DNA of 64,000 nucleotides. Source: Aureimonas jatrophae. Lineage in GTDB: Bacteria > Pseudomonadota > Alphaproteobacteria > Rhizobiales > Rhizobiaceae. The stretch lies in NCBI RefSeq assembly GCF_900104035.1, contig NZ_FNIT01000002.1, positions 186,001 through 250,000 on the forward strand. Reading direction: 5' to 3'. A program made the translations under genes and the position numbers. Below, one piece after another: positions 35,431 to 43,276 of the stretch (positions are counted from its first letter, which is position 1; the number at the start of each line of letters is the position of its first letter). The notes beneath the pieces are model-generated. The model was not told where the DNA came from, did not search any database, and saw only the letters and a program-made list of their open reading frames with translations.

Positions 35431-36044
35431 GCGTCCCGCCCCAGATCGATCGCCGCGCGCAGGCGCTTGGCCTCCGTGCGCATGGCGGACGGCGTGTCGA
35501 CGTTGGCGAGCGCTTCGAACCTGTTCAGCGCAACGGCGGTCGCGGCGGCGTCACGCCGTCGGACCGCAAGCGAGGCGAGGTGGAACTGGCATACGGCCCA
35601 GTCCGGACGCAGCACGGCCGCCATCTGGAAGGCGATCAGCGCACCTGCGACGTCGTCGCGTGCCCGAAGGCAGACGCCGTGCCCGATCCAGTAGTCGGCA
35701 ACCGATCCATCGGCGATGCATAGAACGCGAAACAACGCCTCGGCACGATCTAGCCGATCGATATGGAACCACCCGTGTGCCCGCGCGTAAAGAACTTCCA
35801 GACTGTTCGCTGACAGGCCGAGCGATGCGCCGATGCCCTGTCCGCGCGCAAGCGCGGAAAGAATTGTCGATGGTTCGATACCCTCCGCCCGCAGGGTCTC
35901 GCCGACGAGCTCAAGAAGCAGCGCGCTTTCGGCCGCGTCGAGCGCAAAGACGGCACCAAGCGAGGAGCTCTGCAGGGCACGGCCTTCCTGGACGATCCCC
36001 CCCACACGCCCTGCCGTTCCGGTTCCAGTAGCATCGAGCGACAT
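35427..36044 (-). CDS. Class II T3SS chaperone, SycD/LcrH-like TPR protein
   Basis: A 205-residue protein with three TPR-like repeats at about 85-190. The segment LGLSANSLEVLYARAHGWFH then IDRLDRAEALFRVLCIADGS parallels SycD/LcrH closely, including the LG(I/L)S start of the TPR array and the LCxxD turn. Class II chaperones bind hydrophobic translocators in the cytoplasm. The ATG at 36044 gives MSLDATGTGTAG; a longer open frame upstream overlaps the preceding chaperone and is rejected. It overlaps the 404-aa gene, its likely client. It is the third SycD-like gene in the cluster. Confidence 0.78.
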   Translation of the reverse strand: MSLDATGTGTAGRVGGIVQEGRALQSSSLGAVFALDAAESALLLELVGETLRAEGIEPSTILSALARGQGIGASLGLSANSLEVLYARAHGWFHIDRLDRAEALFRVLCIADGSVADYWIGHGVCLRARDDVAGALIAFQMAAVLRPDWAVCQFHLASLAVRRRDAAATAVALNRFEALANVDTPSAMRTEAKRLRAAIDLGRDA

Positions 36045-36072
36045 GCCGGATATCCCGCCTTGTTTTCTCCGA

Positions 36073-36570
36073 TTAATCCAACGCCGTCCGGTCCGCCAGC
36101 GCGGCCAGCGCGCGCTCTGCGCTCTTGAGGACCGTGACGTCGCCCATCTCTCGGGCGAGCTGCGCCGCATGGTCCAGGTCCTCACGCGCCGCCTCGCGTT
36201 CGCCCAGCCCGGCGCAGCCAAGACCCGAGATCAGGAAGCCCGCCGGCGAGCGCGGATCGCTCGCGATCATCGCGGAGGCCGCCTGCACGGCCAAGGCGAA
36301 ATGACCTGCCGCCAGACCGCACTGCGCCAGACCGTGCTGGAACTGCGGATCGGTCGGATCGCAAAGGACCAATGCGCCGAATAGGCGCAACGCCCCCGCA
36401 AGGTCGCCCCGCTCCTGGTGCGCATGCGCGATGCGGAGGCCAAAGACCAGGTCCTGCGTCTTGAGGCCCAGCGTCTGCCGCAGATCGCCACGCAGAATCG
36501 CGTCCTCCCAACTCCCGCCCTCAATCGTGCCATCCCGATCCCTCGGCTCGGCTACCATCGTCATGCTCAT
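36073..36570 (-). CDS. Class II T3SS chaperone-like TPR protein
   Basis: A 165-residue TPR protein. LGLKTQDLVFGLRIAHAHQE then RGDLAGALRLFGALVLCDPT begins the array, and ALAVQAASAMIASDPRSPAG continues it, in the SycD/LcrH manner. The ATG at 36570 follows GGGGGA at a normal distance; a longer frame upstream runs into a palindromic candidate operator and is less likely. It ends 28 bases before the next SycD-like gene. The two may be homologous chaperones acting on the two unknown downstream proteins or as a heterodimer. Confidence 0.72.
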   Translation of the reverse strand: MSMTMVAEPRDRDGTIEGGSWEDAILRGDLRQTLGLKTQDLVFGLRIAHAHQERGDLAGALRLFGALVLCDPTDPQFQHGLAQCGLAAGHFALAVQAASAMIASDPRSPAGFLISGLGCAGLGEREAAREDLDHAAQLAREMGDVTVLKSAERALAALADRTALD

Positions 36571-36612
36571 GTCCCCCACACCGTCCTTCTCATGACGCCC
36601 CCGAGCGAAGTG

Positions 36613-36628
36613 AGCCTTGCGCAAGGCT
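36613..36628. promoter_or_regulatory. Perfect 16-bp palindrome upstream of the TPR chaperone genes
   Basis: AGCCTTGCGCAAGGCT is a perfect palindrome without spacer, 42 bases upstream of the TPR chaperone ATG. The flanks GTG and TCAC extend the symmetry with a one-base offset. A site with no spacer is more typical of a dimeric operator than of a terminator. It lies in the 129-base gap after the CesT-like gene. Confidence 0.45.
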
Positions 36629-36699
36629 TTCACCAATTCAAGGGGCTCCGCCCGGCGCGCCCGCGCGCCAACTGTTCCCTGCGTCTCAACGCGGGGCCG

Positions 36700-37191
36700 T
36701 CAGAGGCGAAAGATGATCGCTTCCTCGGGTTCGGGCGCACTGCCACGCCTTAGTGCCTCGCCCGCCGCCGGACCGTCCCAGCGCTCCAGGATCGGGGCAT
36801 GGTGACTCATCAACGCCAGCACATCCTCGATTGCCTCGTCCAGGCTGGCGCCCCCCGGAGGGCCGTCGGCTCGATGAAGGGCTCGAGCCATCAGGCTCTC
36901 GGTTCCCGCGCCCGGACCCGACGAGATGAAGGTTCCAGCGGCGTTGACGAGCAGAAGCCCGGTATTGGACCGCAGCACGTCGCGCAACTGCGCCGCACGC
37001 CGGCTGCGCTCGCGCGACAGGAGGCCGATCCGGCCCTGTACGATCACGCCCCGGTGCCCATCGCTCGATAGGTTGACAGCTAGGTCGCCGATTTGGAGCC
37101 GGACGATGCCGGTCTGGTCGAAGCGCGGCGCGCCGAGTTCATGCTTGGTGAAGAATTGCCGTATGGTCGCCTCGAAGACGCCGTCCGCCAT
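36700..37191 (-). CDS. CesT-family class I T3SS chaperone-like protein
   Basis: A 163-residue acidic protein. The segment GIVRLQIGDLAVNLSSDGHR then GVIVQGRIGLL, followed by LRSNTGLLLVNAAGTFISSG and TESLMARALH, follows the alternating strand-helix pattern of CesT/SycE/Tir chaperones. These dimerise and bind the chaperone-binding domain of effectors. Located between sctB and the TPR chaperones, 29 bases after sctB. Its partner is not obvious; the 404-aa and 337-aa proteins or a remote effector are candidates. Confidence 0.7.
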   Translation of the reverse strand: MADGVFEATIRQFFTKHELGAPRFDQTGIVRLQIGDLAVNLSSDGHRGVIVQGRIGLLSRERSRRAAQLRDVLRSNTGLLLVNAAGTFISSGPGAGTESLMARALHRADGPPGGASLDEAIEDVLALMSHHAPILERWDGPAAGEALRRGSAPEPEEAIIFRL

Positions 37192-37220
37192 GCCCGTCGT
37201 TCTCCTGCGCCGGCGATGCG

Positions 37221-38150
37221 TCAGCCGCGCGTGATCGCCCGCATCGCGTCAACTTTGGCTTCCTGCATCTCCTTCAGTTGGTTGATGATCTGGTTGATCA
37301 TCTCGGACATGGCCTGCTGGACTTCCTTGGCCATGTCGGCGCGCTGCTGGGCCGCGCTCGACTGGGCGGCCTCCTCGGAACCCTTGGCCTCGTGACGCTT
37401 GGCGTCGGCCTGCGAGGTGCTGTCCTGAGCGTTCGCCTGCGCGGAGCCGATGCCGCCGACCGTCTGGCCGAGGCTGCCGACCGAGGCCGTGACGTCGAAG
37501 CGCTTGGTGTCGACCGCGAACTTCTGTCCCAGGTTGGACGTGGTGTCGAGCACCTCGTCGGCCGCGCCCATCCGGGCGGTCTGGGCCATCTTGGTGACCT
37601 GTCGCCCTTGCGCGATCGCCGAGCCGGCCGACATGGCCATACCGACACCGCCGACCACCGCGCTGATGATCATGGCCTTCTCTGCGCCCGCTTCCATGTC
37701 GTCGGCCGCGTTGGTCATCTCGGCTGCCTGGGCCAGGGAGTGGGCCTGGGCCTGTTCGTAGCCGAGGGTGCGGCTTTGCAGCGCGGCAGTGCGCTGGTTG
37801 GCCTGGGTCTCGATCATGAGACGGAAAAGCTCCTTGGTCGTGGCCCCGCCGCTCGGCGCACCCGAACCTGCAGCCGCGTTGTTGCTTTCCATCAGGGCTC
37901 TGCGGGCGTTCTCCAGCCGTGCTTCGGTGCCGGTCGGATCGTCCAGCTTAGGGTTGGGCGGGGTGTAGGTGGGCGCGACGGAGGTGGAGGTGCTCTCCGA
38001 GTTGGGCATCTCGCGTGCGCCCGAGATGTTGCCCGCCCCGGTCTGACCAGCCGTGCCGTCGGTCGACTTGCCGCCAACCGGTTGGTTCCCGCCGGTCTGG
38101 CCTGGTTGGATGTTTACGAAGAAGTTGTTGGTGCCGGAGATGTTCGTCAT
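37221..38150 (-). CDS. sctB: T3SS minor translocator SctB (YopD-like)
   Basis: A 309-residue protein with the layout of YopD/SctB. The hydrophilic Asn/Ser/Gly-rich N terminus (MTNISGTNNFFVNIQPG) carries the likely secretion signal. One hydrophobic segment at about residues 160-185 (AMIISAVVGGVGMAMSAGSA) follows, and a long helical C terminus ends in AMSEMINQIINQLKEMQEAK. YopD/SctB inserts with SctE to form the translocation pore in the host membrane. It lies 60 bases after sctE and close to the SycD-like chaperone, the standard translocator order. The assignment rests on topology and position, as sequence similarity in this family is low. Confidence 0.78.
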   Translation of the reverse strand: MTNISGTNNFFVNIQPGQTGGNQPVGGKSTDGTAGQTGAGNISGAREMPNSESTSTSVAPTYTPPNPKLDDPTGTEARLENARRALMESNNAAAGSGAPSGGATTKELFRLMIETQANQRTAALQSRTLGYEQAQAHSLAQAAEMTNAADDMEAGAEKAMIISAVVGGVGMAMSAGSAIAQGRQVTKMAQTARMGAADEVLDTTSNLGQKFAVDTKRFDVTASVGSLGQTVGGIGSAQANAQDSTSQADAKRHEAKGSEEAAQSSAAQQRADMAKEVQQAMSEMINQIINQLKEMQEAKVDAMRAITRG

Positions 38151-38210
38151 GGCGATGGATGATCCGATTCGGAAAAGAGAGTTCGGGCGGTCGGGCTCGA
38201 CGCGGACGTC

Positions 38211-39383
38211 TCAGGCTCTGAACTTGAAGTTGGTGAGGGTGGCCGCGCGGTCCTGCTTGGCCTCCATGATGGAGTCCATCATCTGCGAGAACTGGTTGCC
38301 GGCGGCGAAGAGCCGAGCGAAAGCCTGATCCAGCATGTCGTTGATCTGCATCATCAGGGCGTCGATCTCCTTGGCCTCGCCCTCCGCGCGCTTGACGCCC
38401 GCTTCCGCGATCGAGGCCTGGTTGCGCTGGATGCTGCTAGCGACGTTGGAAGCGCTGGTGCCGAGCGCGGTAACGTCCTGCGCTGCGTCGAGCGCCTTCT
38501 GCGTGATCTTCATCGAAAGCTCCAAGCTAGCCTGGCCGGCCTTGAGCGAGGCCATGAAGACGTCCTTGGAGACGCTGAGCGCGGCCTTGGTGGCTTGGAG
38601 AGCGCTGCCGGTGATGTCGTAGACGATGCGCCCGGCCTGGACGCCCGCCTGGACCGCCTGCTTGGCCGCGTTGGCCACGCCCGCGCCGCCGCCCGCGATT
38701 GAGAACACCGCGCCCGCCACCGCCATGGTGATGCCGAAGATCATGTCCGCCTTCTTGGCGTCCTTGAGCGACTGGCCGCGCGCCATCTCGCCCTGGCCCA
38801 CCATGCCGAGCCCGTTCTCGTCGGTCATCTTCATAGTGGAGTCGATCGCCATGACGATCGCGGTCAGGGCGGCGGCCAGCAGCAGGGCGCCCACGACCGC
38901 ACCGACGCCGGTCGCGATCATCACCACCGCCACCGCCACCGCGATCGCCGCGCCGAGCCACTCGAAGGCGAGCTTGATCTTGTCGGCCGTGCTGGCGCTT
39001 TCCTTCTTCTCGTTGGCCTCGGCCTGCTTGCGCTCGGCCTCCTCGATCTTGGCTTGCTGGTCGGCCAGAAGCCCCTTCATGGTCTTCTGATCGAGCTCGA
39101 TCTTGCCCTTCTCGTTGGCGCTCTGCGTGTCGCGCATCGACACCGCGACCTCGGCGATCAGGATCTCCGACGATTTGGTGGACATGGTGATGCCCATGGC
39201 CGCCATCACGGAATTGAACTCCGCCAGCGCGGCCTCAGGCGTCGGCGGGGGCAGGGTGCCGTCGCCGCCGTTGATACCGCTGCCCACGGGCGTCTGCGTG
39301 CCGGTGCGCGCAACATCGCGCATGCTGTCGATCGCGCTCGTGTCGATCCGGGAGGGGGAAACCTGGTTGCTGACATTGGTCAT
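38211..39383 (-). CDS. sctE: T3SS major translocator SctE (YopB-like)
   Basis: A 390-residue protein with YopB/SctE layout. The N terminus MTNVSNQVSPSRIDTS carries the likely signal. A coiled coil at about residues 95-130 (KTMKGLLADQQAKIEEAERK) precedes two hydrophobic hairpin segments, AFEWLGAAIAVAVAVVMIAT then GVGAVVGALLLAAALTAIVM (about 135-175) and ITMAVAGAVFSIAGGGAGVA (about 215-240), followed by helical C-terminal repeats. SctE proteins insert two helices into host membranes to start the pore. It follows the SycD-like chaperone by 48 bases, matching the lcrH-yopB-yopD order. Confidence 0.83.
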   Translation of the reverse strand: MTNVSNQVSPSRIDTSAIDSMRDVARTGTQTPVGSGINGGDGTLPPPTPEAALAEFNSVMAAMGITMSTKSSEILIAEVAVSMRDTQSANEKGKIELDQKTMKGLLADQQAKIEEAERKQAEANEKKESASTADKIKLAFEWLGAAIAVAVAVVMIATGVGAVVGALLLAAALTAIVMAIDSTMKMTDENGLGMVGQGEMARGQSLKDAKKADMIFGITMAVAGAVFSIAGGGAGVANAAKQAVQAGVQAGRIVYDITGSALQATKAALSVSKDVFMASLKAGQASLELSMKITQKALDAAQDVTALGTSASNVASSIQRNQASIAEAGVKRAEGEAKEIDALMMQINDMLDQAFARLFAAGNQFSQMMDSIMEAKQDRAATLTNFKFRA

Positions 39384-39431
39384 GGCGTGGCTCTCGAAGG
39401 ACGGTGAAGGGGGCGGGCGAACAGGTGGGGT

Positions 39432-39995
39432 TCAGGACAGCGGGGGAGGCGCATCGAGGACGGCAAGGAGGCGGTCGGCCTGCGCGACGGTCTCGGGCCG
39501 ACCCTTGCCCTCCAGCGCGAAGGCCTTGGCAGCGCCCAGCGCATCGCGCGCCTCCGGGAGTTCACCGGCCGCCATCAGGCACTCGCCAAGGCGCAGGTAG
39601 CCGTCGCCGTTGGTGGCGTCGAGCGCCAGGAAGTGCATGAAGAAGTGGGCAGCCCGGCGCAGGTCACCCTCCATCTGGTAGGTGGTGCCGATCGCGAACA
39701 GCGCCTTGGCATAGAGAGGATCGAGCTGGTGCGCCTGAAGCAGGATGTCGCGCGCCTTTTCGAGCTGGCCATAGGCCATGAACTGGCTCGCCTGCATCAC
39801 GAGGGCGTCGAGATGGGCCTCGGTGAGACCGAGGATGTTGCGCGGCGTCAGGCCGGCCTTCAGGTGCTCCACGACGCTGGCGGTGCGCTCGTCCAGGTCG
39901 CCGCCGGCCAGGGCCTCGGCCAACGAGGCGTTGGCCGCCTCCAGGACGTTCTGCGCCTCGCCGCTTTCGGGAAAGTAGCCTCTCAGGATGCTCAT
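39432..39995 (-). CDS. SycD/LcrH class II chaperone for the translocators
   Basis: A 187-residue TPR protein. After a variable N terminus, LTEAHLDALVMQASQFMAYG then QLEKARDILLQAHQLDPLYA, AKALFAIGTTYQMEGDLRRA and FLALDATNGDGYLRLGECLM give three TPRs in the SycD arrangement. It stands immediately before sctE and sctB, so it is the most likely chaperone for both translocators; in Yersinia the homologue also feeds back on yop expression. A 122-base gap upstream holds two direct repeats that may mark a promoter. Confidence 0.85.
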   Translation of the reverse strand: MSILRGYFPESGEAQNVLEAANASLAEALAGGDLDERTASVVEHLKAGLTPRNILGLTEAHLDALVMQASQFMAYGQLEKARDILLQAHQLDPLYAKALFAIGTTYQMEGDLRRAAHFFMHFLALDATNGDGYLRLGECLMAAGELPEARDALGAAKAFALEGKGRPETVAQADRLLAVLDAPPPLS

Positions 39996-40058
39996 CGCGA
40001 CGCCTCGCCGGTTCCAGTCGCTACACAGGTAACCGGATGCGGGCCGGGCGGGTGTGTT

Positions 40059-40084
40059 GAAGATGACACCTGCGCGAAGATGAC
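40059..40084. promoter_or_regulatory. Direct repeats GAAGATGAC upstream of the translocator operon
   Basis: GAAGATGAC occurs at 40059-40067 and 40076-40084, 17 bases apart, in the gap between sctY and the SycD-like gene. On the coding (minus) strand they read GTCATCTTC. The GTCATC core reappears as an inverted repeat ahead of sctC. Confidence 0.4.
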
Positions 40085-40117
40085 GGTGCCCATCGAACGC
40101 CCGACGGCGACATCGCC

Positions 40118-40558
40118 CTAATGTCCTTCGCCGTCTCCCTCGTCTTCGGCGCTCGCACCGTGTCGCAGGTAGCTCTCTAGCGCGTCGCGCGCTCGCGTGG
40201 TGTCGTTCAGCTCGAACAGGCAGCGTGAACGCAGGTAGCGGCGCATGCGCTGGCGCTCGGTTAGCCGATAGAAGCCAAAACGCTCGGTGGGCGCGATGCG
40301 ATCAAGCTCGTCGAGACAGGATAGCGTCGGCTGCCAGCGCCCGCCGAGGAAGTGGAGAACGGCGCGTGCCAGCAGGACGTCCGGTCCCCGGTCGCCCAGG
40401 TGGTGCAGCGCCTCGGCCAGCACCCCCGCACGCTCGCGGTAGCCGTGCTGGATCTGCACGAAGATGTTAAGGAGCAGGAAGTCGCGCTGGCGCGTCGAAA
40501 GCGGGGGCGAAACGGGACCGGCGGGCGGGGACGGGCCTTCGGGCGGGCCCTCGCTCAT
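40118..40558 (-). CDS. sctY: T3SS protein SctY (YscY-like chaperone)
   Basis: A 146-residue TPR-like protein. LSTRQRDFLLLNIFVQIQHG then YRERAGVLAEALHHLG closely follows the YscY N terminus (LTKRQQEFLLLNxxLQLQxG then HAERA). Then DVLLARAVLHFLGGRWQPTL and TTRARDALESYLRHG form further helical hairpins. YscY binds YscX and both are needed with SctV for export. The gene overlaps sctX by 4 bases, and such pairs are normally co-expressed. A Pro-rich N-terminal tail of about 20 residues is extra. Confidence 0.82.
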   Translation of the reverse strand: MSEGPPEGPSPPAGPVSPPLSTRQRDFLLLNIFVQIQHGYRERAGVLAEALHHLGDRGPDVLLARAVLHFLGGRWQPTLSCLDELDRIAPTERFGFYRLTERQRMRRYLRSRCLFELNDTTRARDALESYLRHGASAEDEGDGEGH

Positions 40559-40941
40559 CCGCGCAGGAGCATGGCGAGGGCGCCGCGCACCTCGGCGTCC
40601 ATCGCGGTGTCGGCCGACAGAAGCTCGGCGGCGGCCGCGAAGGCGGCGCGCGCCTCGGGCGGCTGGCCGGGCAGGCCGGCGGCCTCGCGCATCAGGGCTT
40701 GCGTAGCGGCGCGCGTGTCCGCCAGTGTCGCGGGCTGGAGCAACTCGGGGTCGAGCGCGGTGGGCTGGAGCAGCTCGGGCAGGCGCTCATCGAGCGAGGG
40801 CCGGTTGAGGATCGAGTCGAGCGCGCGGTATTCCGGCAGGAAGCGCGGGCCGACCCGAGCCTCCTGCGGAAGATGCACCTCGTCGTCGACCTGCCACAGC
40901 GTGACCGTTTCGACGCCGACATCGAGCGGCTTGATGCGCAT
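40555..40941 (-). CDS. sctX: T3SS protein SctX (YscX-like)
   Basis: A 128-residue protein. RIKPLDVGVETVTLWQVDDE then VHLPQEARVGPRFLPE parallels YscX (a GIEKLSAISLEEL-like start, then a cluster of Pro-rich residues), and the C-terminal half is helical (ARAAFAAAAELLSADTAMDA). In Yersinia YscX is an early substrate that works with YscY and SctV. The ATG at 40941 was chosen because the upstream part of the frame overlaps the 758-aa gene. Similarity is moderate; the strong SctY partner and the gene pairing support it. Confidence 0.7.
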   Translation of the reverse strand: MRIKPLDVGVETVTLWQVDDEVHLPQEARVGPRFLPEYRALDSILNRPSLDERLPELLQPTALDPELLQPATLADTRAATQALMREAAGLPGQPPEARAAFAAAAELLSADTAMDAEVRGALAMLLRG

Positions 40942-40969
40942 GGGCGGAGCCGGACCTTGGAGCGGGGGT

Positions 40970-43246
40970 TCAGGCGGAGGCGCGCAGGATGCCCTGCAGC
41001 GCGTCATTCATCTTGGCGAGGGCGCTATTGGCCAGTTCGTAGTGCCGGTTGCGCTGCTTGTCCATGTTGTTGATGTCGTTCATCCGCGTCTGGCTCTCCT
41101 GGTTGAGCTGCGTCACCGCATCCGACAGGCGCGTGCCGTAGGTCGTCCACTGCTGGTGGGTGTCGGACGCTAGAACCGCTTCGCCGCCCGCGGTCGGCGT
41201 TGCGCCGCTGAAGAGCTGCTGCGTGGGACGATTGATCTTCTGAAGCGTCTCCACCGGATGCTCTGCGCCGAACCCCGCGCTGTCGAACATCAGGATGGCC
41301 GTGCGGGCGTCGATCTCCCGCTGATCCGTCAGCTCATCGTAGTAGTATGCGTACGGGAAACCTTCGAGCGCCTTCTCGATGTCCTTGCCGTCGTCGTCCT
41401 TGGTCTTGTCGAACGCACCCAGCGTCCGGTTCACCGTGTCCTGCATCACGGCGTAGGCCTTCAGGAGGGCGTTCACCTGCTTGACGTATTCCGTCTCGAT
41501 CGCGACCTCGGCCTGGAGCTGCCGGTTGTAGCTGTCCTGAAACAGGTAGATCAGGGTCGGCGCGTCCAGGCGCTTGCCGGTGCCGCTCGTCAGGACGCGC
41601 ACGCCGTTCGACAGGCTCGGGTCCGTTGTGACCGGAAGGCGGCTGCCGTCCGCAGCCAGCATCGTCCCGGTCGCGGCGACCTCGCGCGAGCGCGCGATAT
41701 CGCGGATCGTTTTCTCCTGCTGGAACATGACGTCGAAGCCGCTGCGCACCGTCGCGCCGCCGTCCAGGCTCATGACATTGGTCTTGAACTGCGTGGTGAG
41801 GAAGCCGGCGTCAACTTTCAGATTAACATTCGGCGACTTGCCTTCCGCCTTGTTCCGGGCGTCGAAGAAGGTGCTGAGACGGGTGGCGCGCTCGCTCAGC
41901 GCCTTCACGGCGTCGTTGATCTCGCCCTTGGAGTGGACCGCACTGCCGTTGATCTTGGTTTCCAGCATGGCCAACTGGTCCAGAAAGACCTGGCGTACGT
42001 CAGCGCCCGTCGGGTTGGTGCCGGTGGTCTTGAAGAGGTTATCGTTCAGGTTGGTGCGCAGGGCCGTGAGCTGCGCCTTGGCATCCGTGGCGTCGGTGGT
42101 GAGGTTCAGCTCGGTCTGCTTGTACTTCAGGAAGAAGACCGTCGCCGCCACCGCCGTTTGGTCGGCCTTCGGCATCAGCGCGAAGTCCTGCTTGGTGATC
42201 GCCTCGACACGGTAGAGGCGGGGCGGGTCGCCGGCCGAGAGCACGGCCGTCATCAGGGGGATGGTGGTAAGCTGGCCCGCCGCGTTGGTGGTCGACTTGG
42301 GGATCTCCAGCGTCTTGGGCCGCGTCGCCCCCACGCCCCACCGGTTCACGTACTCGACTTGGTAGGCCGTATGCCAGCTGTTGAAGCCGCCCTTGCCGTC
42401 GGCGCCCTCCAGAAAGAGGCGCACGTCCGCGATGGTGGTGGGATCGGTGCTCATCTCCGCGGGGCGCGTGCTGGCCGGCAGCTTCGTGGTGATGCCGTCG
42501 ATGCCGGGAAAGAGCTGCTCGGCGCCCGCGCTGATCAGCGCGCCGGTGTTGCCCGAGGCGGAGCCGGGCAGGTGGTAGTAGGGAATGTCGATCTGGCCGT
42601 CGACAGCTCCCTTCGGATTGCTGCCGGTTGGCCTGCCGCCGCCCAGATCCAGCTCCATGCCCGCGGTCGGCTGCAGCCCGAGACCGGTGGCCGTGCGGCT
42701 GACGAGCTTGCCGCCGCCACCCTTCGCGTCCCGGTCGACGATCAGGAATTCTTCGTACTGGTTGGCGGTTCCGGTCGAGAGCGCGATGCCGGGTACGCTT
42801 GTCCGGCTCACGAGGTCGATATAGGCGGCCTGCGCATCCTTTTGCCAGGTCTTGAACTCGGCCGCCGTGAGCGTGTCGATCGCGGGAACCTTCGAGACCG
42901 TGCCGGCCGGCGCGCTCGCCCAGGCGCTGCTGGGCACGCCCCGCGGCTTGGACTGCACGTCGCCGTTGAGCAGCCGGACATCGTACCGGACCGAAGGCTT
43001 TCCGCTCTCCTGCACGTCCAGCGACATCTCGTAGTCTGGTGCCCTGAAGGTTCGCAGGTAGAACTCCTGGCTGGCCTTGTCCCAGCTCAGGAAGGTCGCG
43101 CCGTCGGCGCGCGAAATCTCCGGAATCGGCTGGACCCTGCCTTCGCTGACGGGCTGGTCCCCGGCGGGATCCGCCTTCGGATAGGTCTCGACCGTGCTGA
43201 AGAAGGAGCCCCAGCCCTGGGACGGCGGAATGGCGATCTTGGACAT
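40970..43246 (-). CDS. Large unknown secreted-type protein in the needle-tip (SctA) position
   Basis: A 758-residue protein with no family I recognise outright. It begins MSKIAIPPSQGWGSFFST, has a long mixed alpha/beta-type central part with Gly/Asp loops, and ends in helices rich in heptad-like patterns: AEVAIETEYVKQVNALLKAY, SDAVTQLNQESQTRMNDINN and NSALAKMNDALQGILRA. Needle-tip proteins such as LcrV also end in a helix of the form (Asn/Ser)-SA-x-x-x-(Leu/Met)-Asn followed by hydrophobic heptads. Its place before sctX-sctY-sycD-sctE-sctB parallels lcrV-lcrH-yopBD. At more than twice the length of LcrV it would be an unusual tip protein. An effector or adhesin-like substrate is the alternative. 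Confidence 0.6.
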   Translation of the reverse strand: MSKIAIPPSQGWGSFFSTVETYPKADPAGDQPVSEGRVQPIPEISRADGATFLSWDKASQEFYLRTFRAPDYEMSLDVQESGKPSVRYDVRLLNGDVQSKPRGVPSSAWASAPAGTVSKVPAIDTLTAAEFKTWQKDAQAAYIDLVSRTSVPGIALSTGTANQYEEFLIVDRDAKGGGGKLVSRTATGLGLQPTAGMELDLGGGRPTGSNPKGAVDGQIDIPYYHLPGSASGNTGALISAGAEQLFPGIDGITTKLPASTRPAEMSTDPTTIADVRLFLEGADGKGGFNSWHTAYQVEYVNRWGVGATRPKTLEIPKSTTNAAGQLTTIPLMTAVLSAGDPPRLYRVEAITKQDFALMPKADQTAVAATVFFLKYKQTELNLTTDATDAKAQLTALRTNLNDNLFKTTGTNPTGADVRQVFLDQLAMLETKINGSAVHSKGEINDAVKALSERATRLSTFFDARNKAEGKSPNVNLKVDAGFLTTQFKTNVMSLDGGATVRSGFDVMFQQEKTIRDIARSREVAATGTMLAADGSRLPVTTDPSLSNGVRVLTSGTGKRLDAPTLIYLFQDSYNRQLQAEVAIETEYVKQVNALLKAYAVMQDTVNRTLGAFDKTKDDDGKDIEKALEGFPYAYYYDELTDQREIDARTAILMFDSAGFGAEHPVETLQKINRPTQQLFSGATPTAGGEAVLASDTHQQWTTYGTRLSDAVTQLNQESQTRMNDINNMDKQRNRHYELANSALAKMNDALQGILRASA

Positions 43247-43276
43247 CTGCGTCTCCGGATGGTCGTGGGGTTGCGT

